Origin: Valencia hispanica
Taxonomy: Eukaryota; Chordata; Actinopteri; Cyprinodontiformes; Valenciidae
Direction of reading: 5' to 3'
NCBI GenBank assembly: GCA_963556495.2
Contig: OY747705.1
Coordinates: 29,718,501 to 29,782,500, forward strand
DNA length: 64,000 nt
Positions 46,603-58,900 of this stretch are shown here, one piece after another. The notes beneath the pieces are model-generated. The model saw only the letters and a program-made list of their open reading frames with translations. It was not told the DNA's origin and ran no database searches. Every line of letters begins with the position of its first letter. Within the stretch, counting starts at the first letter, position 1. Made by a program: the position numbers and the translations under genes.

Positions 46603-46797
46603 GTGGAAGCAAGCTTATTGTTCCAGCTTATTGTTCCTGATGTGTCAGAACACCAGAGAGACAGACGCGGGGGCAGCAAGATATCTACGGACAGTCTGAC
46701 TTGGGAGGTGCTAGTTCATGCTTTATTATCAGACTGGGATGAACCAGTTTTCCAGGAGCTGGACATGAAGATTGGAGGAGACGTGATGGAAAGATAA
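46603..46797 (+). other. Unassigned short open frame, possible terminal exon
   Basis: After TATTGTTCCAG the frame reads LIVPDVSEHQRDRRGG, then TWEVLVHALLSDWDEP and ends GGDVMER-TAA. Composition is protein-like; no family recognised and no joined exon seen. It lies between pieces of an interspersed repeat. Confidence 0.25.
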
Positions 46798-46879
46798 ACA
46801 GTGATAGCTGAATATTACTTAAGCTGTTAGATCAGGAAGGTAGGGAATTCATGTCAATTCTGTTCCCTCCATGTTTCTG

Positions 46880-47175
46880 GCCACACATGTTTAATTAAAT
46901 ACTTAAACACCTTCCGGGACTCAGTATTATCTTAGTTTGGAACCCTGAAGTATTTTCAGCCATTAAACAACCATGCACACATTTGTACACATTCATACCT
47001 ATCGGCAATTTGAAAGTAACAATGAACCTATTGCAATTTAATTCTCCTTTTTGGACTGTGGGGGGAAGCTGGAGTACCTGGAGAGAACCCATGGAGAACA
47101 TACAACTCCATAATTCCATACAAAAAGATCCAGACGGAGATTCAAACCAATGACATTGTTGATGCAGGGCAATAA
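46880..47175. repeat. Interspersed repeat fragment
   Basis: Phrases CCATGCACACATTTGTACAC and GGACTGTGGGGGGAAGCTGG match the repeat group also seen at 50280-50513. Confidence 0.55.
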
Positions 47176-47817
47176 GGGGATAGTTCCAAAATGCTCCTTC
47201 GGGATTTAAAAAAATATCATTGTACTAGATGAAACATTTTAAGTTATTTTTCTTTTGCAAAATTTGATTATCATTTTGTGTTTAACTGTGAGGTGATATT
47301 GAGATTCAGCGGGTTTACATGTTTAATTTGAACTTCAACAGTTGATGCAGCTTAATGAAAGAGCTTACCTTTTTTTCCATAAAATGTCATCTTAATATTT
47401 TTTAAAGATTCTTCTTCCTTATTTTTGAGTTTGTGTTACATTTTTTATCATATGCTTTTGTGGTGTATTTTCATACCTTTTCCCCAAAAATGTGTGTGTG
47501 CAACAGGGAACCTTGTTGTGGAAATGGGATTTCCTCCAGTTAACCGTTTGGTTTTGTCCAAGTGACACATTTTGATAACAGAGCAATCAGCGGCCAAAAT
47601 GAAACTACTCAAGCTAAGTAAAATAAATCAAGATTTATTACCTTTATTTTTCTCCCTGACTTGATCAAGTTACAAATTTTATCACAGATTTGGACAACAA
47701 ACTGATGTAGTCCCAAAACAAATATGCCTAATTCTTTCTGTTTTACCTGTAAGACTACCAATCCAGCCAATTTCCTTTAATTCTGGGCATCAGTGGTTTC
47801 ATTTTTCCATCTTCATA
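47176..47817. other. Spacer, nothing recognised
   Basis: AT-rich sequence with no supported gene, up to the TA target site of the Tc1 element. Confidence 0.4.
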
Positions 47818-49448
47818 CACCCAACAAAAATATAAACGCAACACTTTTGTTTCTGCTCCCATTTTTCATGAGATGGACTTAAAGATCTAAAATTCATTCC
47901 AGATACACAATATTACCATTTCTCTCAAACATTGTTCACAAATCAGTCTAAATGTGTGATAGTGAGCACTTCTGCTTTGCTGAGATAATCCATCCCACCT
48001 CACAGGTGTGCCACATCAAGATGCTGATCTGACATCATGATTAGTGCACAGGTGTACCTTATACTGCCCACAATAAAAGGCCACCCTGGAATGTGCAGTT
48101 TTGTCTCACAGCGAAATGCCACAGATGCTACAAGCATTGATGGAGCGTGCAATTGGCATGCTGACAGCAAGAATGTCAACCAGATCTGTTGCTCGTGCAT
48201 TGAATGTTCATTTCTCCACCATAAGCTGTCTCCAAAGGTGTTTCAGAGAATATGGCAGTACATCCAACCGGCCTCACAACCGCAGACCACGTGTAACCAC
48301 ACCAGCCAAGGACCTCCACATCCAGCAGGTTCACCTCCAAGATTGTCTGAGACCAGCCACTCAGACAGCTGCTGAAACAATTGGTTTGCATAACCAAACA
48401 ATTTCTGCACAAACTGTCAGAAACCGTCTCAGGGAAGCTCAACTGCATGCTCGTCGTCCTCATCGGGGTCTTGACCTGACTCCAGCTCGTCGCCGTAACA
48501 GACTTGAGTGGGCAAATGCTCACATTCGATGGCATCTGGCACGTTGGAGAGGTGTTCTCTTCACGGATGAATCTCGGTTTACATTGTTCTGGGCAGATGG
48601 CAGACAGCGTGTGTGGCGTCGTGTGGGTGAGCGCTTTGCTGATGTCGATGTTGTGGATCGAGTGGCCCATGGTGGTGGTGGGGTTATGGTATGGGCAGGC
48701 ATCTGTTATGGACGAAGAACACAGGTGCATTTAATTGATGGCATTTTGAATGCACAGAGATACCGTGATGAGATCCTGAGGCCCATTGTTGTGCCATACA
48801 TCCATGAACATCACCTCATGTTTCAGCAAGATAATGCACGGCTCCATGTTGCAAGGATCTGTGCACAATTCTTGGAAGCTGAAAATGTCCCAGTTCTTGC
48901 ATGGCCAGCATACTCACCGGACATGTCACCCATTGAGCATGTTTAGGATGTGCTTGACCGGCGTATACGACAGCGTGCACCAGTTCCCACTAATATCCAA
49001 CAACATCGCACAGCCATTGAAGAGGAGTGGACCAACATTCCACCGGCCACAATTGACAATCTGATAAACTCTATGCGAAGAAGATGTGTTGCACTGCATG
49101 AGGCAAATGGTGGTCACACCAGATACTGACCGGTTCTGAGTCCCCAGACCCCCAATAAAGCAAAAAACTGCACATTCCAGGGTGGCCTTTTATTGTGGGC
49201 AGTATAAGGTACACCTGTGCACTAATCATGATGTCAGATCAGCATCTTGATGTGGCACACCTGTGAGGTGGGATGGATTATCTCAGCAAAGCAGAAGTGC
49301 TCATTATCACACATTTAGACTGATTTGTGAACAATGTTTGAGAGAAATGGTAATATTGTGTATCTGGAATGAATTTTAGATCTTTAAGTCCATCTCATGA
49401 AAAATGGGAGCAGAAACAAAGGTGTTGTGTTTATATTTTTGTTGAGTG
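47818..49448 (+). mobile_element. Tc1-like transposon with long inverted repeats
   Basis: 1,631 bases between TA dinucleotides. Terminal inverted repeats of about 285 bases (47818-48103 and 49165-49448) start CACCCAACAAAAATATAAAC. They differ at few positions. A single transposase frame lies between. The near-identity of the arms suggests recent activity. Confidence 0.92.
48116..49129 (+). pseudogene. Tc1-like DD34E transposase with one nonsense codon
   Basis: The ATG at 48116 opens MPQMLQALMERAIGMLTARM. N-terminal helix-turn-helix DNA-binding regions follow (STRSVARALNVHFSTIS; QTVRNRLREA). The catalytic domain has VLFTDESRF (first Asp), MFQQDNARLH (second Asp) and YSPDMSPIEHV (Glu), the DD34E triad of the family. 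TAG at 48944-48946 stands where a Trp is usual right after the catalytic Glu motif. Downstream the same frame continues DVLDRRIRQRVPVPTNIQQH to TGA 49127-49129, giving 337 codons in all. Everything else is open, so one substitution inactivated it. The first 18 bases of the frame before the ATG are open without a start. Confidence 0.9.
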
Positions 49449-50260
49449 TATGTTGAACTGATTTAGTTTAGACTTTTTTTAACTGTGTTTTGATGTTTTA
49501 CCTATTTCCTATAACCATGGTGTTGGAGTTTTAATAAGGAATGAATTCATAACAATTCACATGCAATCGATACCATATACTTGTTTATTATGATATTTTA
49601 AGTTTTTTTTTTCTACATATATACAGCTTTTTAAATATTGACATTCCAGTTATTTTGGAATGACAGTCTCTATTTTTAGAAATCAAAATGCTTGTAAAGC
49701 ATAACAAAGGGGGACAACATGAATGAGTGCAGTCAAGGGTTTTTGAACAGAATAGAAATAAACACAACTGGAATAAAAAACACAGCAAAAGATTTATTTT
49801 TATCTCCCCATTTTTATTTAGAGTGAAGACAATGTGACTGGAGCTAGAAGTTTGGTGGGTATAAAAGATTAGAAATAGATCTCCAGAGATACGTCTAATT
49901 TTTTTTAAAGTAGAGGACAAAAATAAAGTTCAAGGATTGAGCTTTGTAAGAATTTAAGTTATTTTTTCAGATTTTATGAACAACAAGGTTTTCTTAGTGG
50001 TTTTTATTTATTTATTTTATTCCACTTCTGGTCAAATAGTGTTATACTGTTTAAAATGAGAGCCCCTGGTACTGGGGGCAGCAGCACTTCTGCCAACAAA
50101 ATCAATAAAAAACACATGCTATACATTACTCAAAATATTCATATTACAAATGCATGTTGCATGTCAATTTATTGTGAAGAGGCTTATCTAAATAACAGGA
50201 TGTTTTACCTCAACAGGACCCAATTCCAACCCAGAGCAAAGTATTTACTATCAAAGTAAT
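49449..50260. other. Spacer, nothing recognised
   Basis: AT-rich DNA with only isolated frames lacking motifs or splice context. Confidence 0.4.
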
Positions 50261-50279
50261 GTTTATCCATCTATCTATT

Positions 50280-50925
50280 GTCTCTACCCACTTGTCCTTG
50301 CCATGTCACAGGTTGGGGTTGGGGAGGGGTGCACCAGTCATTGGGCGAGAGACAGGGTACACCCTGAAAAAGGTCTCCAAGATAATTTGGACCAATTAGC
50401 CTAAAAGTAATGTTTGGACTGTGGGAGTAAGCCTGAGAATTCAAAGGGCCAGTGGGAGAACATGCAAACTCCATGCAGAAAGACCCCAGGCTGAGATTCA
50501 AATCTAGGACCAATAGGGCTGGGCGATAAATCAATTTTATCGATTAATTCGAATTTGTAGTTTAAGAAGATGTATTGCTGGGAAAATCGAGATATTGCCA
50601 AACATATGGTGCCTATTTATACAGTGGAAAAGCCTGGCTTTATTTACATACTGAAAACTTTGGACGCCATGTATGTGCTACCAACTTTGCACACAACTTT
50701 GAATTCAGGTAGACTCCCAAAGGAGATATTAAAATAAGAGTTTCAAAAAAATAGATTCTGACATTTGTTATTTCTGTTTAAGAATGTAAAGGGAGAAAAA
50801 AAAATCGATTAAAATCGGAAATCGGATTTGGTGTGAAAAAATCGGAGATTTTGGCCATATCGCACAGCCCTGAGGACCAATCTGAAGGTAAATGAACTAC
50901 TGACCTCAACCCTTTTGCAAGATCT
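50280..50925. repeat. Interspersed repeat interrupted by a MITE
   Basis: Repeat phrases TGGGCGAGAGACAGGGTACA and GAACATGCAAACTCCATGC on the left. The sequence continues after the MITE with AGGACCAATCTGAAGG. Confidence 0.6.
50514..50872. mobile_element. hAT-type MITE with perfect 8-bp duplication
   Basis: 359 bases, ends TAGGGCTGGGCGATA and TATCGCACAGCCCTG, flanked by AGGACCAA on both sides (50506-50513 and 50873-50880). No coding capacity. Confidence 0.88.
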
Positions 50926-51337
50926 TCAATTTTTGGAGAAACTACTCCAACAATTGATATTTTATTAATTTGTTGTAACACACTTTTTTGACACAATTTG
51001 GTTGAATTATAAATTTGCCATCTCTGTGAAAAAATATTCTCTATTGATGGCCACAACTATAGCAGCGTGTGTTCAAAACAATACAGATTTTTGGCATATA
51101 TTTATTGCATCATAAAATATAAATAAATATCCAATGGTAGTAAAAATTATTTTGGAAATCCATTTAATTTCAAATAAAAGATCACAGTAAAAAGACTGAG
51201 AAATGCAGCCAATAAGATTAATAGAATGAAATATGTTATGATTTTTAAATATCTTTTTTTTCTTTTTCTTTCTTTAAATCTTTTTTCCATCTTTTATTTA
51301 TGAGGCTGAAGTTGGTTTTTGTTTCTAGCTTCCCAGG

Positions 51338-51525
51338 AAATGGCTGAAGGGCAATTACACCAAATTTTTCTCTACTCTGAGCATATTTAAACTGCCCTAG
51401 TTTAAAAAACTACATAAGACAGATATTTCAAACCTGGATTAGATTATTTTGTACTAATAGAACAATTAAAACCATCTATGGGATTTGTGACACTTCAATA
51501 AAGGCAGATTTAAGCACTTTTTCTG
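51338..51525 (+). repeat. Left arm of a 1-kb-spaced inverted repeat
   Basis: The inverse of 52375-52580, for example GAAGGGCAATTACACCAAAT here and TTTGGTGTAATTGCCCTTTA there. Arms are about 190-205 bases with some indels. Confidence 0.8.
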
Positions 51526-51529
51526 CACC

Positions 51530-51760
51530 TGGACCACACTAGACCAGGTCCAGATCCCCCACAGACGTAAAGCATTATCACAGTTATACCCCCCCTCCCC
51601 CAACCCAACCCTCATGCACATATACACACTTAAAAGCAACAGTAAAAACCACAATGGACTGAGTACAGATGAGCCAGGTAATGAAGCGCCATCAACTGAG
51701 CCATCTGCACCGGCAGCAGCAGATCAACAGCAGCAGTAAAGGCACTGGCTGAAATTGTTC
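51530..51760 (-). mobile_element. L2 3' UTR fragment
   Basis: Matches 900-1080 of the full L2 (TCACAGTTATACCCCCC, CCATCTGCACCGGCAGCAGC). Lies just inside the left arm of the inverted repeat. Confidence 0.75.
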
Positions 51761-52135
51761 TTTAGAAGGTCCAGTGGACATCACACACATGCTAGATTAG
51801 GGTAGGAAAAGGCGAAGAGAACCAGGGTGTGAAATTAAGAAACATGTTAGTGGAAAGTACATTTGAATGACGTGAATACCCTTTCTTAAAAAGTACAGTA
51901 AAAGGAAAAAGCTTTTTGTAATGAACTACTTTGTAACACATGCATCAATAAAGGCATTAGAAAAGGTCAGAGTGCTAAACAGGGCTGAGGCAGTTTAACA
52001 ATTTGAGCATGGCAAGATGGAGGAGAGGTGAGAAAATTAGAAGGGTGGAACAATAGCAGCAATAAAAAAGTTATTGTGTATATCTTGTTGCCTTTTGCAA
52101 TATTCAAATATATAACTGAATGTATTTTTTTGCAG

Positions 52136-52222
52136 TGAAAAAGAGGAGCTTCTTATGCAAATAAGAGCAGAAATGGAGAGACGTGCAAACCTCTAAAGTT
52201 CTCTGGAATGCAGTTCAATAAA
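52136..52222 (+). other. Unassigned terminal exon with poly(A) signal
   Basis: After a TATTTTTTTGCAG acceptor the frame reads EKEELLMQIRAEMERRANL and stops (TAA 52194-52196). AATAAA follows at 52217-52222. The charged helical peptide and near stop-to-poly(A) spacing look like a real last exon. No upstream exon was linked, and it lies inside the inverted-repeat pair. Confidence 0.4.
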
Positions 52223-52374
52223 ATGTTTTAAAAGTTTGAGGCTGGATATTTCTTCTTGTTTTTATATTGTACTTTATTTTTTACTTTTATATTGTGAAGA
52301 CCCCTTACCCACACGCAAACACTAAACAAATTAGAGCTTAATTTGAGTTTTCCTGTATTTGTGCTCAAGATGCA

Positions 52375-52580
52375 TGAAAGGTGCTGAAATCTGCCTTTAT
52401 TGAAGTTTGAAGAATCACAGAAAGGTTTCACAAATCCCAGAGTTGGTTTTAATTGTTCTGCTATAAATATAGAGCAATCTAGTCCAGGTTTGAAATGGCC
52501 TTGGTAAGGTAGTTTTTAAACTAGAGCAATTGAAAGATGTTCAGAGTAGAGAACATTTTGGTGTAATTGCCCTTTAGATA
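52375..52580 (-). repeat. Right arm of the inverted repeat
   Basis: Pairs with 51338-51525, with TGCCTTTATTGAAGT and CTAGTCCAGGTTT blocks. It ends about 310 bases before the mucolipin ATG. Confidence 0.8.
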
Positions 52581-52888
52581 TTTCCCGAATAGGAAGCCAA
52601 CGTAAGCCTCGTCTTTTATTTGCTCATTTTTACGTTCTTTCATTTTAATTTGAAACCTTTTTTGCGCTTTCCTGTTATTTTTGGCTCTCTTAGCGCTCCA
52701 TAGTTGGTTCTCTGACCGCAAACTGCGCACCTGAGCGCCGCCTGAAACTCGGCTGCTGATTGGCTTACTGGACGCTCTGAGGTCACACAGAAAGCACAGC
52801 TGCAGAAAGTTTTTTACGCGTGGAGTGTCTGCAAGCGCTGTCACAACCCTGCTCGGGTAAATGGTGCTTCTCACGGGGCTCATCAATC

Positions 52889-52932
52889 ATGGAGTTACTG
52901 GTTCGGTATCTGCATAGGAGCAACTCTATAAA
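52889..52932 (+). CDS. mcoln2: Mucolipin exon 1
   Basis: A short first coding exon, MELLVRYLHRSNSI, ending AA/GTAAGA (phase 2). The ATG is preceded by a GC-richer stretch (52690-52880) typical of a promoter. A shorter upstream ATG at 52861 is out of frame. Confidence 0.75.
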
Positions 52933-55900
52933 GTAAGACATTTCTAAAGTTATATGTGTAAAAATCCAATTTAGGAGTTCAAGTATTTTAATAGGGTTTA
53001 ATTGTGTTAACGCTGTCTGTCGCTGAAACGCCTTCTCAATTTTACTCTCAAAGTGAATAAAACAGAAACAAATAGTGTTTAAATCTCAGCATCTCACCTA
53101 TTTTTACCTCTAAAACTCGGTGGAAAAACATTCACAGAAACGCGCAGTATGAAGAGAGCTGTACTGTGGCTACGGTTGACAAACTACTAGGAAAATATTG
53201 AAAGTAGGCCCCACACTGACTGATTTACCTTGGACTTGAACCTTGGAAACCCCATGAAAGCAGACACTGTACTCAGTATGTGAAGTTTTTCACCCCCTTA
53301 CAAAACAGCTATTACTTGGGGAAATAACTGCTTTCTCATGGTTTCACTTCTGCATTTTTGTCCAAAGAACGTTACTCTTTGCGAGGGAAAATTAGCTAAA
53401 CATTAAAGGTAGAAACTGATTGAAAAAAACAACTAACTTTTACCTCTGGCTTAATTGAGCACCAGTACAGTTACTCACAAGGAAGAGTTTGCCATCTGCT
53501 CATGCCTAATGTTGCTCTTCTTGTTGCAGCTCCGACATGACTCAAGATCTTATCAAGGAAGAGGGCCTGAGAGATGACCTGAGGTACTACTTCATGAGCC
53601 CCTGTGAGAAGTACAGAACCCGTCGACACATACCTTGGAAAATGGGAGTCCAGATTCTGAAGATCGTCATGATCACTACACAAGTATGCGTAGGGGGCTT
53701 GCTGTATGTTATGTTTATGTTAGGGATACTGCGTTTCTCTGTTCTCTCATGAAGAAATGTTAGCGTGTAACTGAGAGATTTCTCTGAGCAAACTAAACCT
53801 ATATATTTTTCCCTCCAGTCCTCATTTTCCTTTCATTCAGTGGCTGCTTTATTAGGTACACTTGTTCAGTTTCTCAATACAAATATCAAACAGCCTATCA
53901 AATGGCAGCAAGTGACTGTATTTAATGCAGCTAAATAGGATGGATGCAACCCGCTGAAGTTCAAACCGTGCATTAAAATGGGGAAGGGACAGGATTTAAA
54001 AACCTGGGGGTCTCATTTATAAAACTTTATGTAGAATCCTTACTAAAACTATACTTAAGCTCAGCAAAAAAAAAAAAAAAGTTAAGCAAAGACATTTTCA
54101 GATCTATAAAACTTTGAGTACACACAGCTGCATGCAATTTCTGCTGCATAAATCACACACTCCCTAGAAATGTGCGCAGTTGATTTTGGCCTCCCAACAC
54201 CCACTTCAATCAATCAAACTATATTTATAAAGCGCTTTTCATACAAGAAATTGCATCACAAAGTGCTTTACAGATTAAAATGACCCCACATAAACTACAT
54301 TCCCTTCCCTCCCCCACAGATTTAAAAGCATGGTCACAGTTATACCCCCCTCCCCCCAACCCGTCTCCCATGCACACATACAGTAAAAAGCAACAGTAAA
54401 AAAGGACATTAGGCTGAGTGCAGATGAACCATGCAAGGAAATGCCTTAAGAGGAGCCATTTGTACTGGCAGCGGTAGATCAACAGCAACAGCCGAGGTAC
54501 CGACACAGGGCGCCCAGTGGAGGCAACGCCAAGACCTCCACCCAAGCTCCACCTGGAGAGCATCCAGGCAGCTACAGCCGACCACCACTCCCAGGGCAGA
54601 GGGCTCCCACAGAGGAAACACTAGAACGGGGATTTAGATAACAAATTAAAATATAAAAATAAGTGGTAAATAAATGTGATAAGATTAAATAGTTAAACAC
54701 TGATAATATAATCATATAAAAAATGGAAAGCAATTAAACAGTCAATAATAAATAATATTCAGTTATTATAATATGTAGTTCGCCCCTTAATTCGCTATGG
54801 GCTGACTCCAGAAAGGAGCTAGTTCCAATTTGCTCCCATGTTAAAAATAGCAACTTCACAGCAGAAATAAACATGTTTACAGCCTGGTGCAAAAAAAGTT
54901 GGGTTTAATAGGTCAAATGTACCATCTGAGGGGGGTGAATTTTGTTTGTTTGTTTAACTCATCTGTTTTGGATGTAATTTAAGCTTGAAATTATAAATAA
55001 AAAGGGGCGTGTCCTTTCAATTGACAGGTGTTGGATGACCCGGCGCCAGGGCAATTTAGCTGGGGAGGCCGTGGCTTATTTTGGAGGGAGGCACAGTTTT
55101 TATTTAACCCATTTGCGTTTTTACGTCCTGTTGGCAGTGTGTTACACTTCCGGGTCAAATCTGCTTTTTTTTGACACCATTTCTATAAACGAGGGATGTG
55201 TATTGGTAAAAATCTGGTGATACAATATGTATCGCCATACAGGAGAGACGATTCGATATATTGCGATACTATGAGTCAGACAATATATTGTGATATTTTT
55301 TTTAAACCGAATTTAACTGTAGAAAGTGTCGCAGCATTCTAAACACACCAACCTGTTTCATCCTTTAACACATCCAGTTTTATTACTAGATCTAGTTGAT
55401 CCACTGGAACAAAGAAGGTGAAAACAGCCATAAACTACCAGTCATACTTTTAATTTTACTACTAAAATGACTGTCATCATTAATGGTTCCTTTCAAATCC
55501 TAAAAAAAAATCTTTTTTCTTTTGAATATCAATACAATAGAGGGGAAATAAAATATTGAGATAGATCTGTGTATTGCTATTTTCTTACTTCTCTACTATG
55601 TACATATTCATATTCTACGTCATTTGAAAGTTGACATTTTTTCAGGGGCGGACTGGTCAGAGGGGGGTCTGGGAGTCTTTCCGAACGGCCGATCTTTTCT
55701 TGATTGGTGGTCAAAACGTTTATTTTTGTACTCCTAAAGCAGCTGCGGTTGAGCCACTGTTATGTACTGCTGTGTGTTTGCTTGTGTATGTGAGTGAGGC
55801 ATCTTCCTTTTATAGAAGATCTTCGTAAGCGTTACTGGTGATGCTGCAGCTGCAAGTGATCAGTACTTCTAGCTGCTGTGCTCGATTCTGCTGTCAACTA

Positions 55901-58900
55901 TTCTGATATAGTTTGCTACCAGACGTCAGTAGCTCTCTTCTGCTTTGAAAGAAAGCCAGCCTAACCTTGGAGTGCTTCCAAATATAGGTTGCCTTGGCGG
56001 CAGAAAGTTTGAGATAAAAAAATAAATAAATTTCCACGACCAACCCGAGGTAAAGAAACTACCAAGGTCCAACACCAACCTATCTCTGCTTGTAATTCAA
56101 ATGATGTATGCCAATCACTGATACAATCATAACTGCACAAACAGTACACACATTTTTTTCAATAGGTAGTCCACAACAAGTCTTATGTCCAAAATCCAAC
56201 ATCATTTTCCACACAAAACCTTGATCTTTCTCTTCCTTGTTTATATTTATGTTGGCATGCAAGTTAGCCTAACATTAACACGGTACACTACTTCTTCTTT
56301 ATTTATCAGCAGCCTGCAAACAACAAATTGGTGCATTACCGCCACTGACTGGTATGGTGTGTGGACCAGAGTCAGTACAATGCTTGGTTGGAACTTAGGT
56401 TGGGCCTGATACCTGAATGGGCGAGCTTGCCCCCCGATTGCTCCAGGGAAGGCCTCAGCCTCATGTTAAGTCTTTGGCCAATTTGTTTCTCAGAATTTGA
56501 CCATCAGTTGCGTCCGCAATGTTTATTCAGGTTGGGATGTTAATCGTGCACTTAGTGGAGAAGGATGGCTTGCTGTGGTATTGAATGCACTAACAGAGCA
56601 TCCAAGAACTCTCTCCGCCAATTTTCTTTTGGTAAGAAAAATTATATTTCTACAGTGCATTTAAGATGAAGCTGCTTGGTCAAAAATTGGTTGAAATGAT
56701 CACATTTCTTCTTTACTTATTGATTAAAACTTGTTTTGATTAAAATTCACATTTTAGTGAAATTTATGAACCAACAAGGCTTCATGCTTTTATTTGACAA
56801 AATCATTGAATCTTCCTAGAAGGGGCTTTAATTCAACTCTTCAGAAACCTAGGAGTGACGTCATGGAAGCTCCGTCCATCTTATATATACAGTCTATGGG
56901 TGTTTCACTGGTAACCATGGGAACTGAGAGGCGGAAAAAGCGCAATTCCACTAAGACTGAAATCGATGTCTATAGGGAGCCTAAAGACTGCCGCACACGA
57001 GAACTATCTGCTGAGCAAAAAGTCATTCGAGGCTGTTTGCTCAGCAGATAGCTCGCCGTGTGCAGTTAACTTTCGGTGAGTTTTCTGCCTCATGAGGCGT
57101 TGAGGTGAAAATCAAACAGGTTTGATATTTTTCGCCTCGGGAGGCAAACATCTCACAGTGTGCGCTCTACTTGTGCTGAGGGCAGATATTCAAGCGACCA
57201 ATCAAAACGCATCCTCCGCTCACATTATTCCAAGATGGCAGCCCCCTGTTTTCAGTTAAAACAATGAATGAAACTGAGACAGAGATGGATTTTGAGCAAA
57301 TGTTGCTTCTCATTTTGTTTATGAGGCGTTGCCACCGTTTGAAAGTTAGGAAAATATGGGTTACGGTCGAGTACCCACAAGTTTATCATAATCTTCACTT
57401 TGGGCTGCCATCATGTGAGCGGAGACCGCGTTTTGATTGGTCGCTTGAATATTTGCCCTCAGCACTCAAGTAGAGCGCACACGGTGAGATGTTCACCTCG
57501 CGAGGCGAAAAATATCAAACCTGTTTGATTTTCACCTCAACGCCTCAAGAGGCAGAAAACTCACCGAAAATTAACCGCACACGGCGAGCTATCTGCTGAG
57601 CAAACAGCCTCGAATTACTTTTTGCTCAGAAGATAGGTCTCGTGTGCGGCAGGCTTAAGTCTCCTGCCCTTCTGGTCGTCTCATGGTTACCCTGACCGAA
57701 AAAAGGAGAGAAGTCATTGGAGAGATAAGACAAACGGACCAGAAAATAACTTGTGCCCTGAATCACACACATGCTGTACCTCAATTTAAATAAGCAATGA
57801 TGTGTGTTTCAACTGTTTGTCATTATTATTTATTTGCTTGTAAAAATTTGTAATTAAAGAGTACAAATCTGAAGTCACATTAGCTGGTACTTGAAATACT
57901 CAAGAGACCTTGTAGAGCTTGTCCCGCATGCTGGCTCTCACTCTACCAACTTTCTCCTCCATCATAGCTACCACTTTCCACATGGCCAGATTTATAGTGG
58001 TTTTCTTCACGTTTTAATGCTTCTGTCTTTGTCCTGGAAGAAGGATGCGAAGCTCGCTAAACTCACAGCCATTTTTCTTTTTTTGTGTGTGGTTTGTCAT
58101 TTTTTTTTAAGATGAGCAGTTTTAGTCACCTATGTGCTTTCACACAAAACCTAAAGTAATTTTTGCCGCCTGTCGAAAATGAGCACTTTCTCAGCATCAA
58201 ATGTGTCTTTAAAATTCACTGACATCATATGTTGAATCCATGGCAAATTTCAAACGGAATCAGAAAATAACTTTCATCGTTCCATTAACTCTTATTCATA
58301 TTTTTTTGACTACAGAGGCGTGATTTAGGCTGCTTATGAGTGACGTAGAGGCACTGAAAAACGTTTTATTTCGATCAATAAACGTTTATCTATATAGAGC
58401 TTTACTTGGCCAAAAGGCAATCAAAGTGCTTCACAATAAAATAAAATACAAAAATTTAATTTGCAATAAGAAAATGTGTAACAAGACAACAATGGTAAAA
58501 AGATAAAGATAAAAAAATATAAGCAGCGGCATAAGTGATAAATCTCTATAAATCACAAACTTTGCGTAGAAAGTGACTTGCGCAATTTGCAGGCCCCATT
58601 TTGTGTGTAAGAAAGCTTTATAAATGAGATCCCTGATGTAGTTCCAGAAGAGCTGGTATGTTGAATACCATTGCTCAATGTACAAGGTGTTGAACCCCAA
58701 AATTAATGGGCTGCAACAACAGAGGTATGGTGGCGGCTAATGACAGGAAATTGAGGATACCATTCACACAGGCTTGCCAAAAATGGACAGTAACAAATTG
58801 CAAAAATATTGCCTCGTCTGATAAGTCTGTTTAGGATCATGGTGTCAGAATTTGGTGTAAACTATACTGAAAGTCTGGATTCATCCTACCCTGTATGAAT

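Larger units (their letters stand above)
54006..58634. mobile_element. TIR element inserted in the Tc1 copy
   Basis: It opens GGGGGTCTCATTTATAAAAC and closes GCTTTATAAATGAGATCCC, inverted ends of about 20 bases. Next to the right end, TTGCGTAGAAAGTGACTTGC mirrors the style of the left flank. No target duplication resolved. It contains an L2 tail, a foldback MITE and family X. Confidence 0.6.

Noticed and set aside
48176..48730. Minus-strand open frame of 184 codons
   Set aside because: Antisense to the Tc1 transposase, which has the catalytic motifs on the + strand.
52521..52886. Minus-strand open frame of 121 codons at the mucolipin promoter
   Set aside because: It is antisense to the GC-richer 5' region and one inverted-repeat arm, with no domain, no splice context and no counterpart.
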